A stretch of DNA of 64,000 nucleotides from Neobacillus nitrireducens (lineage in GTDB: Bacteria; Bacillota; Bacilli; Bacillales; Cytobacillaceae), in the NCBI RefSeq assembly GCF_030915405.1, contig NZ_CP133262.1, positions 3,224,001 to 3,288,000 on the forward strand, given 5' to 3'. Shown one piece after another: positions 19,529 through 28,180 of this stretch; the stretch's first letter is position 1, and every line of letters starts with the position of its first letter. The notes under the pieces were generated by a model that saw only the letters and a list, made by a program, of their open reading frames with translations, had not been told where the DNA came from and did no database searches. The position numbers and the translations under genes were made by a program.

Positions 19529-20473
19529 GTGAAAGATGTACGCAAGCTTACAGAGGGTGCAATTCTTTTGGCAGCCCTTGCAGCACTATTACTAGTAACC
19601 ATTTTTGTTCCTCCCCTCGGGGTGATTACAAACTTGGTTTTGCCGCTGCCGTTTCTGATGTTTTCTACAAAAAATGATCTGAAAATGATTTCAGCCTTCT
19701 TTGTAGCTGCCATTATGATTTCGTTTATAGCAGGCTCTTTAATGGGAGTTGGCTTAACGTTTATTTACGGGTCAGCAGGTGTAGTTATTGGCTATCTGCT
19801 TCAAAAGGGCAAAAGCCGGACGTTTATATTAATAGCCAGCTCGCTTACCTTTATGGCTGGGATGGTGATTTCATATGTTATCATGGTTGCTTTTATGAAA
19901 ATGGACATTATCCACGAACTGACCGTCGCGTTAAATGAATCGGTTAAAAGCTCGGAGGAAATGCTTAAAGCATTGGGCAAAGAAGACCAATTGAAAGTTG
20001 TAAAAGAGAGAAATGCCTTAATGCTTAAGCAAATGGTAACCCTTGCACCTAGTGCGTTAATCTTTGCTTCGATTATGTCTTCTTTTATCACCCAGTGGAT
20101 TTGTTTCCCGATTGCCAAAAGGTTTGGTGTAAATGTTCAGCCATGGGGCAGTTTTCGTAATCTTGCCCTGCCAAAAAGCCTTTTATGGTATTATTTAATT
20201 GCCCTAGGGATGATGCTGTTATTCCACCCGCAAGAGGGAACTTACTTATATTCTGCTTTAATTAACGCTAGGTACATATTAGAAACATTTATTCTGCTTC
20301 AGGGTCTGGCGCTTTTATTTTTTATTTTCTACAAAAGGTCAGTTGCAAAGGGACTTGGTGTGTTAGTTGTAATTCTTGCTTTCATGATTCCGATAGTCCG
20401 TTATATAATAATGTTATTAGGCATTACAGATTTAGGCTTTGATTTTCGAAAGCAATTTGAAAAGAAAGAGTAA
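19529..20473 (+). CDS. yybS: DUF2232 membrane protein YybS
   Basis: A 314-residue polytopic membrane protein of the DUF2232 family, found beside gdpP in Bacilli; it probably has eight membrane segments. The GTG start gives MKDVRKLTEGAILLAALAALLLV. Characteristic stretches are PPLGVITNLVLPLPFLMFSTK and the C-terminal DLGFDFRKQFEKKE. It resembles the S-component-like fold of small-molecule uptake proteins, but no substrate is known. gdpP starts 25 bases downstream, suggesting co-transcription. Confidence 0.9.
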   Translation: MKDVRKLTEGAILLAALAALLLVTIFVPPLGVITNLVLPLPFLMFSTKNDLKMISAFFVAAIMISFIAGSLMGVGLTFIYGSAGVVIGYLLQKGKSRTFILIASSLTFMAGMVISYVIMVAFMKMDIIHELTVALNESVKSSEEMLKALGKEDQLKVVKERNALMLKQMVTLAPSALIFASIMSSFITQWICFPIAKRFGVNVQPWGSFRNLALPKSLLWYYLIALGMMLLFHPQEGTYLYSALINARYILETFILLQGLALLFFIFYKRSVAKGLGVLVVILAFMIPIVRYIIMLLGITDLGFDFRKQFEKKE

Positions 20474-20498
20474 GAATCACAATTAGGAGCTGAAAACT

Positions 20499-22472
20499 TT
20501 GCCTGCATTTTTAGAAAAACGGTCGATTCGTTACCCTTTTTATGGGTTGATAGGCGTAACAGTGGTAGTGCTCATTGCCCTGTCCTTCTATAATTGGATC
20601 ATAAGTGCAGCCGGGCTGTTTATCATGCTCTTCCCGACATACTACATGTTTGTGGTAGACCGTCGCCAAAGAAAAGAAATAGAAGAGTACATCGCGACCC
20701 TTTCTTACCGGGTTAAAAGAGTCGGCGAAGAAGCTCTGATGGAGATGCCAATCGGGATTATGCTCATTAATGATGAATATTACATCGAATGGACCAATCC
20801 GTTTCTTGCCTCTTGTTTTGATGAGGATACCTTGGTTGGAAGGTCACTTTATGATGTTGCGGATACACTGATTCCATTAATTAAACAAGAGGTGGAAACA
20901 GAGATTATCACGCTTCATGAACGAAAATTTCGTGTCATTCATAAGCGGGAGGAACGGCTTTTATACTTCTTCGACGTGACCGAACAAAAGGAAATCGAGA
21001 AAATGTACCAAAATGACCGGACTGTCATTTCGATTATCTTTTTAGATAATTATGATGATCTTACCCAGGGAATGGATGACCAGATGCGTGGCAGCATCAA
21101 TAATCTGGTGACGTCTATCTTGAATAAATGGGCCCAGGTTAATGGCATTTTTCTAAAAAGAATCTCATCGGAACGATTTATGGCTGTATTCAGTGAGGAA
21201 ATTCTACAGAAGCTGGAGAAAGGTAAATTTACTATTCTTGATGAGGTCAGAGAAATGACCTCCCAGCAAAATGTGTCGTTTACTTTAAGCATTGGCGTCG
21301 GAACCGGTGTTTCTTCCCTGCCGGAATTAGGAGTTTTAGCCCAATCGAGCCTGGATTTAGCCTTAGGCAGAGGCGGCGATCAAGTGGCGATTAAACTTTC
21401 AAATGGCAAGGTGAAGTTCTATGGCGGTAAAACCAATCCAATTGAAAAGCGTACAAGAGTGAGAGCACGGGTAATTTCACATGCCCTACGAGACTTAATT
21501 ATGGCAAGCGATAAAGTGATCATCATGGGCCATAAAAATCCGGACATGGATTCGATTGGTGCTGGGATTGGCATTTATAAAGTGGCACAAATGAATCAGA
21601 AAGATGCCTACATCGTTGTCAATATTCAGGAAATCGACAATGGGGTCAAGCGATTAATGACGGAAATCCGCCAGCAAGAGCAATTATTCTCCCACTTTAT
21701 TGGAGCAGAAGAGGCACTTGAAATCGCGACGGATAAAACCTTACTTGTTGTTGTTGATACTCATAAACCATCCATGGTCATTGAAGAACGACTCCTTAAT
21801 AGAATTGACCATAAAGTTGTCATTGACCATCATCGCCGCGGTGAGGATTTTATTGCGAATCCATTACTTGTTTACATGGAACCTTATGCTTCTTCGACCT
21901 CGGAGCTAGTCACTGAGTTCCTCGAATACCAGCCGAAACGCGGGAAGATTGAAATGATTGAAGCAACTGCCCTGTTAGCGGGAATCATTGTCGATACCAA
22001 AAGTTTTACGCTACGAACAGGATCAAGGACGTTTGATGCGGCCTCCTATTTAAGAGCACATGGAGCAGATACCATCCTAGTCCAAAAGTTTTTAAAAGAA
22101 GATGTCGATACATATATCAGAAGGTCAAAGTTAATTGAGTCTGTAAACTTCTACCGCGATGGGATTGCCATTGCCAAAGGACCGGAAAATGAGTTTAATG
22201 ATCAAGTAATTATTGCCCAAGCAGCTGATACCTTGTTAACGATGGACGGGGTCCTTGCTTCCTTTGTCATCTCTGCGCGCAGCGAAGGGGTCATAGGCAT
22301 CAGTGCAAGGTCGCTTGGAAACATCAATGTTCAAGTCATTATGGAAGCCTTAAAAGGCGGAGGGCACCTGACGAACGCTGCAACACAGCTATCTGGTTTA
22401 TCGGTTGCAGAGACGGAAAGTAAATTAAAGCTAGCCATTGATGAATATTTTGAAGGAGTGAAAAAAGAATGA
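20499..22472 (+). CDS. gdpP: cyclic-di-AMP phosphodiesterase GdpP
   Basis: GdpP hydrolyses c-di-AMP to pApA at the membrane. The 657 residues show two N-terminal membrane helices (about 10-55), a PAS-like sensory domain, and a degenerate GGDEF domain ([13 protein letters not shown]). The catalytic DHH/DHHA1 domain has [21 protein letters not shown] and the DHH motif VIDHHRRG, and ends with [12 protein letters not shown]. The TTG start follows AGGAGC. Its stop overlaps the rplI start by four bases. Confidence 0.96.
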   Translation: MPAFLEKRSIRYPFYGLIGVTVVVLIALSFYNWIISAAGLFIMLFPTYYMFVVDRRQRKEIEEYIATLSYRVKRVGEEALMEMPIGIMLINDEYYIEWTNPFLASCFDEDTLVGRSLYDVADTLIPLIKQEVETEIITLHERKFRVIHKREERLLYFFDVTEQKEIEKMYQNDRTVISIIFLDNYDDLTQGMDDQMRGSINNLVTSILNKWAQVNGIFLKRISSERFMAVFSEEILQKLEKGKFTILDEVREMTSQQNVSFTLSIGVGTGVSSLPELGVLAQSSLDLALGRGGDQVAIKLSNGKVKFYGGKTNPIEKRTRVRARVISHALRDLIMASDKVIIMGHKNPDMDSIGAGIGIYKVAQMNQKDAYIVVNIQEIDNGVKRLMTEIRQQEQLFSHFIGAEEALEIATDKTLLVVVDTHKPSMVIEERLLNRIDHKVVIDHHRRGEDFIANPLLVYMEPYASSTSELVTEFLEYQPKRGKIEMIEATALLAGIIVDTKSFTLRTGSRTFDAASYLRAHGADTILVQKFLKEDVDTYIRRSKLIESVNFYRDGIAIAKGPENEFNDQVIIAQAADTLLTMDGVLASFVISARSEGVIGISARSLGNINVQVIMEALKGGGHLTNAATQLSGLSVAETESKLKLAIDEYFEGVKKE

Positions 22473-22918
22473 AAGTAATTTTCTTAAAAGATGTTAAAGG
22501 TAAAGGCAAAAAGGGTGAAGTAAAGAATGTGGCTGATGGATATGCCCATAACTTTTTACTTAAACAAGGCTTAGCGAAGGAAGCGAATAACGCAAATATC
22601 AGTACGCTGGATGCACTTAAGAAGAAGGAAGAAAAGGTTGCTGCTGAAGAATTAGCCGAAGCAAAAAAACTAAAAGAAGTCTTGGACCAAATTACGGTTG
22701 AGTTAACTGCTAAAGCCGGTGAAGGCGGCCGCATTTTCGGATCGATTACAACCAAGCAGATTGCTGAAGAATTACAAAAGAAACATGGCATTAAAATTGA
22801 TAAGCGTAAAATGGAATTAGCGGATGCCATTCGTACGCTTGGCCACACAAAGGTTCCAGTTAAGCTTCATCATGAAGTTGTCGCAACATTAACTGTTTCC
22901 GTTTCCGAAGTAAAATAA
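22469..22918 (+). CDS. rplI: 50S ribosomal protein L9
   Basis: L9 spans the large subunit and limits frameshifting. The 149 residues start [21 protein letters not shown]. They contain the L9 signature [13 protein letters not shown], the connecting helix, and the C-terminal [15 protein letters not shown]. The ATGA overlap with gdpP indicates translational coupling. The gene end CCGAAGTAAAATAA is partly repeated about 23 bases downstream, a minor local duplication. Confidence 0.98.
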   Translation: MKVIFLKDVKGKGKKGEVKNVADGYAHNFLLKQGLAKEANNANISTLDALKKKEEKVAAEELAEAKKLKEVLDQITVELTAKAGEGGRIFGSITTKQIAEELQKKHGIKIDKRKMELADAIRTLGHTKVPVKLHHEVVATLTVSVSEVK

Positions 22919-23002
22919 TAAATTTTACCGAAGTAAAATAAAATTTTCCCAGTGCGAAGTCACTGTGGAACATGATAGAATATAAAATGTAATCAACGAC
23001 AT

Positions 23003-23034
23003 GTGATCGGTATTAGCTGGTCACTTTTTTCTTT
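23003..23034 (+). terminator. terminator after rplI
   Basis: GTGATC pairs with GGTCAC (one G-U pair) around GGTATTAGCT and is followed by TTTTTTCTTTT. Confidence 0.7.
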
Positions 23035-23107
23035 TCCGGATATGATAGTTTATGACTTTGACTTTTTTATATAAATCATCCTCTTCATGATAGGAGGTTT
23101 TTGATAG

Positions 23108-24463
23108 ATGAATGACTTATACGCGGATCGAATGCCGCCACAAAACATAGAGGCTGAACAGGCTGTTTTAGGGGCAATTTTTCTAGAGCCCTCCTCTTTA
23201 ATTTTAGCTTCAGAAATATTAATTCCTGAGGATTTTTATCGTGCTTCCCACCAAAAGATATTTAATGTGATGCTTTCACTAAATGATCAAGGGAAAGCAG
23301 TTGACCTTGTAACGGTAACGGAGGAGCTGTCCGCTGCCAAACTGATCGAAGACACAGGCGGAGTTAGTTATTTAGGGGAACTAGCCGCTTCAGTTCCGAC
23401 AGCTGCAAATATTGAGTATTATGCGAGAATAGTAGAAGAAAAATCATTACTTAGAAGATTAATTCGTACCGCAACGAGCATTGCATCCGACGGGTATTCC
23501 CGTGAAGATGAAGTTGAGGCGTTGTTAAGTGAAGCCGAGAAAAATATTATGGCCGTGGCACAGCGAAAGAATGCCGGTGCTTTCCATAATATCAAAGACG
23601 TGCTTGTGCGTACGTATGACAACATTGAAGAAATGCATAACCGCGTCGGTGATATTACTGGTATTTCAACAGGATTTGCGGAGTTGGACCGAATGACGGC
23701 TGGATTCCAGCGAAATGATTTAATCATTGTTGGTGCCCGTCCTTCCGTGGGTAAAACTGCTTTTGCTTTGAATATCGCAGCAAATGTTGCGACGAAAACA
23801 GGTGAAAATGTCGCGATTTTCAGTCTCGAGATGGGTGCTGAACAGCTGGTCATGCGTATGCTTTGTTCGGAAGGAAATATTGATGCGCAACGGCTTCGTA
23901 CGGGTTCCCTTACGGATGACGACTGGGGCAAGTTAACGATGGCAATGGGGAGCCTGTCGAATTCGGGGATTTTTATCGATGATACTCCAGGAGTTCGAAT
24001 CAGTGATATTCGTTCTAAATGCCGCCGTCTGCAGCAGGAGCATGGTTTAGGGATGATTTTGATTGATTATTTGCAGTTAATCTTAGGAAGTGGCCGCTCC
24101 GGCGAGAACCGTGAACAGGAAGTTTCTGAGATTTCACGTTCTTTAAAGCAATTAGCGCGTGAATTAAAGATCCCTGTTATTGCTCTTTCACAGCTTTCGC
24201 GTGGTGTGGAACAACGTCAGGATAAACGCCCGATGATGTCCGATATCCGTGAATCCGGTTCGATTGAGCAGGATGCCGATATCGTAGCCTTCTTATATCG
24301 TGATGATTACTATGACAAAGAATCTGAGAATAAGAATATTATTGAGATCATTATTGCCAAGCAGCGTAACGGCCCAACCGGAACGGTCTCATTAGCGTTT
24401 GTGAAGGAATATAACAAGTTCGTCAACCTCGAGACACGGTATAACGATTCTCCAGGTGCATAA
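23108..24463 (+). CDS. dnaB: replicative DNA helicase (DnaB family; DnaC in B. subtilis)
   Basis: Hexameric helicase that unwinds the fork and recruits primase. The 451 residues comprise an N-terminal DnaB domain starting MPPQNIEAEQAVLGAIF and a RecA-like C-terminal domain. The latter has Walker A GARPSVGKTAFALN (about 210-223), Walker B GMILIDYLQLI, and the signature MSDIRESGSIEQDADIVAFLYR. TAGGAGG precedes the ATG. It follows rplI, as in B. subtilis, and ends at a strong terminator. Confidence 0.97.
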   Translation: MNDLYADRMPPQNIEAEQAVLGAIFLEPSSLILASEILIPEDFYRASHQKIFNVMLSLNDQGKAVDLVTVTEELSAAKLIEDTGGVSYLGELAASVPTAANIEYYARIVEEKSLLRRLIRTATSIASDGYSREDEVEALLSEAEKNIMAVAQRKNAGAFHNIKDVLVRTYDNIEEMHNRVGDITGISTGFAELDRMTAGFQRNDLIIVGARPSVGKTAFALNIAANVATKTGENVAIFSLEMGAEQLVMRMLCSEGNIDAQRLRTGSLTDDDWGKLTMAMGSLSNSGIFIDDTPGVRISDIRSKCRRLQQEHGLGMILIDYLQLILGSGRSGENREQEVSEISRSLKQLARELKIPVIALSQLSRGVEQRQDKRPMMSDIRESGSIEQDADIVAFLYRDDYYDKESENKNIIEIIIAKQRNGPTGTVSLAFVKEYNKFVNLETRYNDSPGA

Positions 24464-24468
24464 ATTAA

Positions 24469-24502
24469 GGCTAGCCGGTTTTTTTGCGGGCTAGCCCTTT
24501 TT
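24469..24502 (+). terminator. terminator after dnaB
   Basis: GGCTAGCC is repeated as its own complement around a 12-base loop and followed by CTTTTTGTT. Confidence 0.85.
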
Positions 24503-24525
24503 GTTGTTTGGGTGGAGAAGTTCAG

Positions 24526-24743
24526 GGATAACTAGTAGAAGCGACTAGTGCCCGTGGCCGCAGAAAAAAGAGATCAACGGTAACTAGTGAAAGCGACTAA
24601 TGCCCGTGGCCGCAGAAAAAAGAGATCAACGGTAACTAGTGAAAGCGACTAATGCCCGTGGCTGCAGAAAAAAGGGATCAACGGTAACTAGTGAAAGCGA
24701 CTAGTGCCCGTGGTTTCAGAAAAAAGGGTACAACGGTAACTAG
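24526..24743. repeat. 52-bp tandem repeat array (four copies plus a partial fifth)
   Basis: The gap from dnaB to the convergent NERD gene (24464-24827) is largely a tandem array. Units begin GGTAACTAGTGAAAGCGACT and start at about 24526, 24579, 24631, 24683 and 24735, a period of 52 bases (53 for the first). Each unit carries two ACTAGT-like hexamers, AATGCCCGTGGC and an A-rich tract. Copies differ by a few bases. All three plus-strand frames are short or closed, so it is not coding. There are no variable spacers, so it is not CRISPR. Beyond the array (24744-24827) nothing is recognisable. Confidence 0.9.
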
Positions 24744-24827
24744 AGTCAAGGTACTAATAACTTTCAAGTAGAAAAACTGTTTCAACATGTATAACGGGTG
24801 ACTTAAAAGGGTAATTTTGTTTCTAAC

Positions 24828-25769
24828 CTAATCATTCCGAGGTACATAATTTGAAGATATACTAGATCCGATTCGTTTATAATTCTTACCAAGTATCCTC
24901 CTAATAGTCTTCTCGGACTTAATAATCCTACACCATTCATGAACTACCTTTGTAGTGATCTTTTGATCAGGAAAAAGCAGCTGCAATTCAGCTACACTTC
25001 GTAAAACTGCTGATTCTACCTCTTCCTTACAGCCACAACTATTACATACCAACAGCCCGCCTAAAAAGATAGTAAAAAAGGAGTAGCACTGTGGACAAAG
25101 AATTCCTTTTACCAAGTGACCATAGCCGTAAGCAGGTAAGCGCGGGTAAGGAGGCTCTACAAGATGCAGCGAAACAAGTTGTTCGGCTAACTTCAGATGA
25201 CCTTTATTCAGTTTCCCATGTTTAGCATTAGCATTTAACTTTTTCAAAAATCGGTTCAGTTGGGTTGGGAATATCATGGAGGTATTTACAGTGGTTAGAT
25301 ATAAATGAAATTCGGGGTTATTGAAAATAAGGTATGATTCAAGCGGATAACGATAACCAAGGTCATCGAGTAGGGACCGAAGCATCATTTCAAAACGACT
25401 CAATTGGTGAAGAGGGTTCTTTATTTCTTTTTTAATACACGTATACCACTTATCACCTTCAACATAATAGTCGCCTTCAAAATACTTTATGTCCAAAGGG
25501 TAAATCTTATTTTGGGATATAAGTAACGTATCAATTTGAAATTTGTTATAGTTATATTCAAGTAATAAATCATGAATAACCAGCCATCCCTCTGAAAGTC
25601 CCTCTAGCCATACATCACTCTTTTGCTCCCCTTCAAACCCTTTTTTCAGAATTAAGTAGTTAGTAACTTCCTTATCAGATAAACCCATTCGTGCATTTAA
25701 GGACCTTAAAATTGTTATTTCCAATCGTTCTTGCCGAGTCTTAATAATCATATTCCACATCCTATTCAT
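24828..25769 (-). CDS. nuclease-related-domain (NERD) protein with C-terminal zinc ribbon
   Basis: A 313-residue protein. The N-terminal half resembles the NERD domain: KGFEGEQKSDVWLEGL, then HDLLLEYNYNKFQIDTLLIS and PLDIKYFEGDYYVEGDKWY. These carry the Glu/Asp/Lys pattern of the restriction-endonuclease-like fold. Residues near 225-248 hold a zinc ribbon, CPQC and CNSCGC. A basic region follows that could bind DNA. The start MNRMWNM is not well supported by a ribosome site; the M at residue 7 is an alternative. It is an accessory gene between dnaB and purA, opposite in strand. Function is unknown; DNA processing is an inference. Confidence 0.75.
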   Translation of the reverse strand: MNRMWNMIIKTRQERLEITILRSLNARMGLSDKEVTNYLILKKGFEGEQKSDVWLEGLSEGWLVIHDLLLEYNYNKFQIDTLLISQNKIYPLDIKYFEGDYYVEGDKWYTCIKKEIKNPLHQLSRFEMMLRSLLDDLGYRYPLESYLIFNNPEFHLYLTTVNTSMIFPTQLNRFLKKLNANAKHGKLNKGHLKLAEQLVSLHLVEPPYPRLPAYGYGHLVKGILCPQCYSFFTIFLGGLLVCNSCGCKEEVESAVLRSVAELQLLFPDQKITTKVVHEWCRIIKSEKTIRRILGKNYKRIGSSISSNYVPRND

Positions 25770-25845
25770 TATTTTAGGAAACTATAATTCTATTTTATGG
25801 AAACACGACCAAACATACAAGTTGGAATAGTGATAGATTTATATA

Positions 25846-25896
25846 TTGATATTTTACGAACATATTAATATATTTTTATACAAAACGTTCGTGTTT
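25846..25896 (+). promoter_or_regulatory. purA promoter with PurBox-like operator pair
   Basis: TTGATA (25846-25851) and TATATT (25869-25874) are 17 bases apart. Overlapping them are two inverted CGAAC cores, at 25857-25861 and, as GTTCG, at 25887-25891. They are 25 bases apart, which fits two PurBoxes facing each other with about 17 bases between them. PurR repression of purA is known in Bacillus; the match outside the cores is loose. Confidence 0.6.
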
Positions 25897-25975
25897 TGTT
25901 TGCTATTTGCTATAAAAATTGATAAACTGGTCTATGGAAAACAGTAAAAGTGTATTTAATTTGGAGGTGCCTTAT

Positions 25976-27268
25976 ATGTCATCAGTAGTAGTTGTTGGGA
26001 CGCAATGGGGAGATGAAGGAAAGGGTAAAATTACAGATTTCCTTTCAGAGAATGCTGAAGCAATTGCCCGTTATCAGGGAGGTAATAATGCAGGCCACAC
26101 CATAAAATTCAACGGAGAAACGTACAAATTGCACCTTATTCCATCAGGAATTTTTTATAAAGAAAAGGTTTGTGTTATTGGCAACGGGATGGTTGTTGAT
26201 CCAAAAGCGCTTGTAGCCGAGCTTGCTTATTTACATGAAAGGGGCGTTACAACTGATAATTTACGCATTAGTAACCGGGCCCATGTCATCCTTCCCTACC
26301 ATTTAAAACTGGATGCAGTGGAAGAAGAAAGTAAGGGCGCAAATAAAATTGGCACGACTAAAAAAGGAATTGGACCTGCCTATATGGATAAGGCTGCTCG
26401 TATCGGGATTCGAATTGCTGACTTGCTAGAACGCGATGTCTTTGAAGAAAAGCTTGTTCGTAATTTAGAAGAGAAAAACCGTTTGTTTGAACGTATTTAT
26501 GAAACAACCGGCTTTACGAAAGAAGAAATCCTTGACGAGTATTATGAATATGGCCAACAGTTTAAGAAGTATGTTTGTGATACATCAGTTGTCCTCAATG
26601 ATGCATTGGATGAAGGAAAGCGGGTTTTATTCGAAGGCGCTCAAGGGGTTATGTTAGATATTGACCAAGGTACGTATCCATTTGTTACATCTTCCAATCC
26701 TGTGGCTGGTGGAGTAACGATTGGTTCAGGAGTCGGCCCATCTAAAATTACTCATGTGGTTGGGGTTTGCAAGGCTTACACCTCTCGTGTGGGTGATGGT
26801 CCTTTTCCTACCGAGCTGCACGATGAAATCGGCCATCAGATTCGTGAAGTTGGACGGGAATATGGTACGACAACAGGCCGCCCTCGCCGGATTGGTTGGT
26901 TTGACAGTGTTGTTGTGCGCCATGCACGTCGTGTGAGTGGCTTAACAGACCTTTCCCTCAATTCAATTGATGTATTATCGGGGATTGAAACCTTAAAGAT
27001 CTGTACCGCTTATAGTTATAAAGGTGAACTTATTACTGAATATCCTGCTAGTTTGAAGGTTCTGGCACAGTGTGAGCCTGTTTATGAGGAACTGCCAGGC
27101 TGGACCGAGGATATTACAGGAGTAAAAACATTAGATGAATTACCTGAAAATGCACGCCATTATGTGGAACGTGTCACGCAACTGACAGGAATACCGTTAA
27201 CTACGTTCTCTGTGGGACCAGATCGTAATCAAACAAATGTTGTCCGCAGCCCATGGAGACAAATTTAA
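25976..27268 (+). CDS. purA: adenylosuccinate synthetase
   Basis: PurA condenses IMP with aspartate using GTP, the first committed step to AMP. The 430 residues start [21 protein letters not shown] (P-loop-like GDEGKGK). They contain GNNAGHTI, the IMP loop [11 protein letters not shown], and the C-terminal STGPDR-like region SVGPDRNQT. The open frame extends 57 bases upstream, but TTGGAGGTG and the family start fix 25976. A terminator follows, then the tRNA cluster. Confidence 0.97.
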   Translation: MSSVVVVGTQWGDEGKGKITDFLSENAEAIARYQGGNNAGHTIKFNGETYKLHLIPSGIFYKEKVCVIGNGMVVDPKALVAELAYLHERGVTTDNLRISNRAHVILPYHLKLDAVEEESKGANKIGTTKKGIGPAYMDKAARIGIRIADLLERDVFEEKLVRNLEEKNRLFERIYETTGFTKEEILDEYYEYGQQFKKYVCDTSVVLNDALDEGKRVLFEGAQGVMLDIDQGTYPFVTSSNPVAGGVTIGSGVGPSKITHVVGVCKAYTSRVGDGPFPTELHDEIGHQIREVGREYGTTTGRPRRIGWFDSVVVRHARRVSGLTDLSLNSIDVLSGIETLKICTAYSYKGELITEYPASLKVLAQCEPVYEELPGWTEDITGVKTLDELPENARHYVERVTQLTGIPLTTFSVGPDRNQTNVVRSPWRQI

Positions 27269-27277
27269 TTGATGAAA

Positions 27278-27312
27278 TGAGGCCTTCAAATTTGAGGGCC
27301 TCACTCTTTTTA
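27278..27312 (+). terminator. terminator after purA
   Basis: TGAGGCC pairs with GGCCTCA around TTCAAATTTGAG and is followed by CTCTTTTT. Confidence 0.85.
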
Positions 27313-27333
27313 AAAAGTTTTTTTAAAAAAGTA

Positions 27334-27363
27334 TTGCTATTAATGGATACTCCATGCTATTAT
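27334..27363 (+). promoter_or_regulatory. candidate promoter of the tRNA cluster
   Basis: TTGCTA (27334-27339) and TATTAT (27358-27363) are 18 bases apart, upstream of the first tRNA-Lys-like sequence. The placement fits a tRNA operon promoter; the -35 has two mismatches. Confidence 0.45.
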
Positions 27364-27395
27364 AAAAAGCGTCGTCACAATACGACACGGAAGAA

Positions 27396-27425
27396 GTACG
27401 AGCCATTAGCTCAGTTGGTAGAGCA
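27396..27425 (+). pseudogene. duplicated 5' half of tRNA-Lys
   Basis: Thirty bases here are identical to 27539-27568, which begins three to four bases before the intact tRNA-Lys and covers its acceptor 5' strand and D arm. After 27425 the sequence diverges, so no anticodon arm or 3' half exists. The 113 bases between the copies contain two GAATAAGCTT repeats and an ACACGCC/GGCGTGG inverted pair. It looks like a small insertion or duplication scar and is not a functional tRNA. Confidence 0.8.
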
Positions 27426-27542
27426 CGATCGAATAAGCTTCCTTGAATCAGCATCAGGGCACACGCCGAACTGCTGCTTGAATAAGCTTACTGAGGCGTG
27501 GGCATCCGACGAAGTATTGGTTTAGGAAATCACTTTTTGTAC

Positions 27543-27618
27543 GAGCCATTAGCTCAGTTGGTAGAGCATCTGACTTTTAATCAGAGGGTCGAAGGTTCGA
27601 GTCCTTCATGGCTCACCA
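27543..27618 (+). tRNA. tRNA-Lys (anticodon TTT)
   Basis: The cloverleaf is complete. Acceptor GAGCCAT pairs with ATGGCTC, and the D arm contains AGCTCAGTTGGTAGAGC. The anticodon loop is CTTTTAA with TTT, and the T arm contains GGTTCGAGTCC. A discriminator A and an encoded CCA end the gene. Confidence 0.96.
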
Positions 27619-27654
27619 TAGTTTTTTGCCTTAGCAAAATAACTTTCAATATAT

Positions 27655-27726
27655 GGCCCCTTGGTCAAGCGGTTAAGACACCTCCCTTTCACGGAGGTAA
27701 CACGGGTTCGAGTCCCGTAGGGGTCA
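27655..27726 (+). tRNA. tRNA-Glu (anticodon TTC)
   Basis: Acceptor GGCCCCT pairs with AGGGGTC. The anticodon stem CCTCC/GGAGG holds the loop CTTTCAC with TTC. The T arm is CGGGTTCGAGTCCCG. CCA is not encoded. Confidence 0.95.
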
Positions 27727-27791
27727 TGGCTTTTGATTGTCAGGAAGAGGCTGGCAAGGACGGTTTCCTTGCTGACAATCAATTTAATATT

Positions 27792-27868
27792 GGTCTGGTA
27801 GTTCAGTTGGTTAGAATGCCTGCCTGTCACGCAGGAGGTCGCGGGTTCGAGTCCCGTCCAGACCGCCA
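27792..27868 (+). tRNA. tRNA-Asp (anticodon GTC)
   Basis: Acceptor GGTCTGG pairs with CCAGACC. The anticodon stem CTGCC...GCAG holds the loop CTGTCAC with GTC. The T arm is CGGGTTCGAGTCCCG. Discriminator G and CCA are encoded. Confidence 0.95.
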
Positions 27869-27875
27869 CTAAAAT

Positions 27876-27948
27876 GGCTCAGTAGCTCAGTCGGTAGAGC
27901 AAAGGACTGAAAATCCTTGTGTCGGCGGTTCGATTCCGTCCTGAGCCA
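27876..27948 (+). tRNA. tRNA-Phe (anticodon GAA)
   Basis: Acceptor GGCTCAG pairs with CTGAGCC. The anticodon stem AAGGA/TCCTT holds the loop CTGAAAA with GAA. The T arm contains GGTTCGATTCC. CCA is not encoded. It is the last gene of the cluster. Confidence 0.95.
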
Positions 27949-27956
27949 TAAAAAAA

Positions 27957-27987
27957 GAAGCTTGCATATATGCAGGCTTCTTTTTTT
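27957..27987 (+). terminator. terminator of the tRNA cluster
   Basis: GAAGCTTGCATA pairs with TATGCAGGCTTC (with G-U pairs), followed by TTTTTTT. Confidence 0.85.
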
Positions 27988-28180
27988 ATGGGAATTTTAC
28001 TTAGAATATTTCATGAAATGTAGGTAAATGTCAGCAAGTATACAATTCTGTTACATTATGAAGACTACTAATCTATTTACAAAATATTATGGTAAAGTAA
28101 AGATGGTCTAAAATACTGGGAAATCTTTAGTAGTTTATACACTAGATTAAGAGGGTTTTACCGTGGTTTAGGGAGGAAAA

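Noticed and set aside
22905-22948. Duplication of the rplI 3' end as a mobile-element footprint
   Set aside because: The repeated unit is only about 20 bases and adjoining, so simple slippage explains it.
24526-24743. CRISPR array in the 52-bp repeats
   Set aside because: The units are directly adjacent with no variable spacers, and no cas gene is present in the window.
27253-27872. Open frames spanning the tRNA cluster
   Set aside because: They read through intact cloverleaf tRNA genes and have no protein similarity.
28021-28180. WalR box upstream of the M23 gene
   Set aside because: TGTAGG and TGTCAG are four bases apart and do not fit the TGTWAH-N5-TGTWAH pattern.
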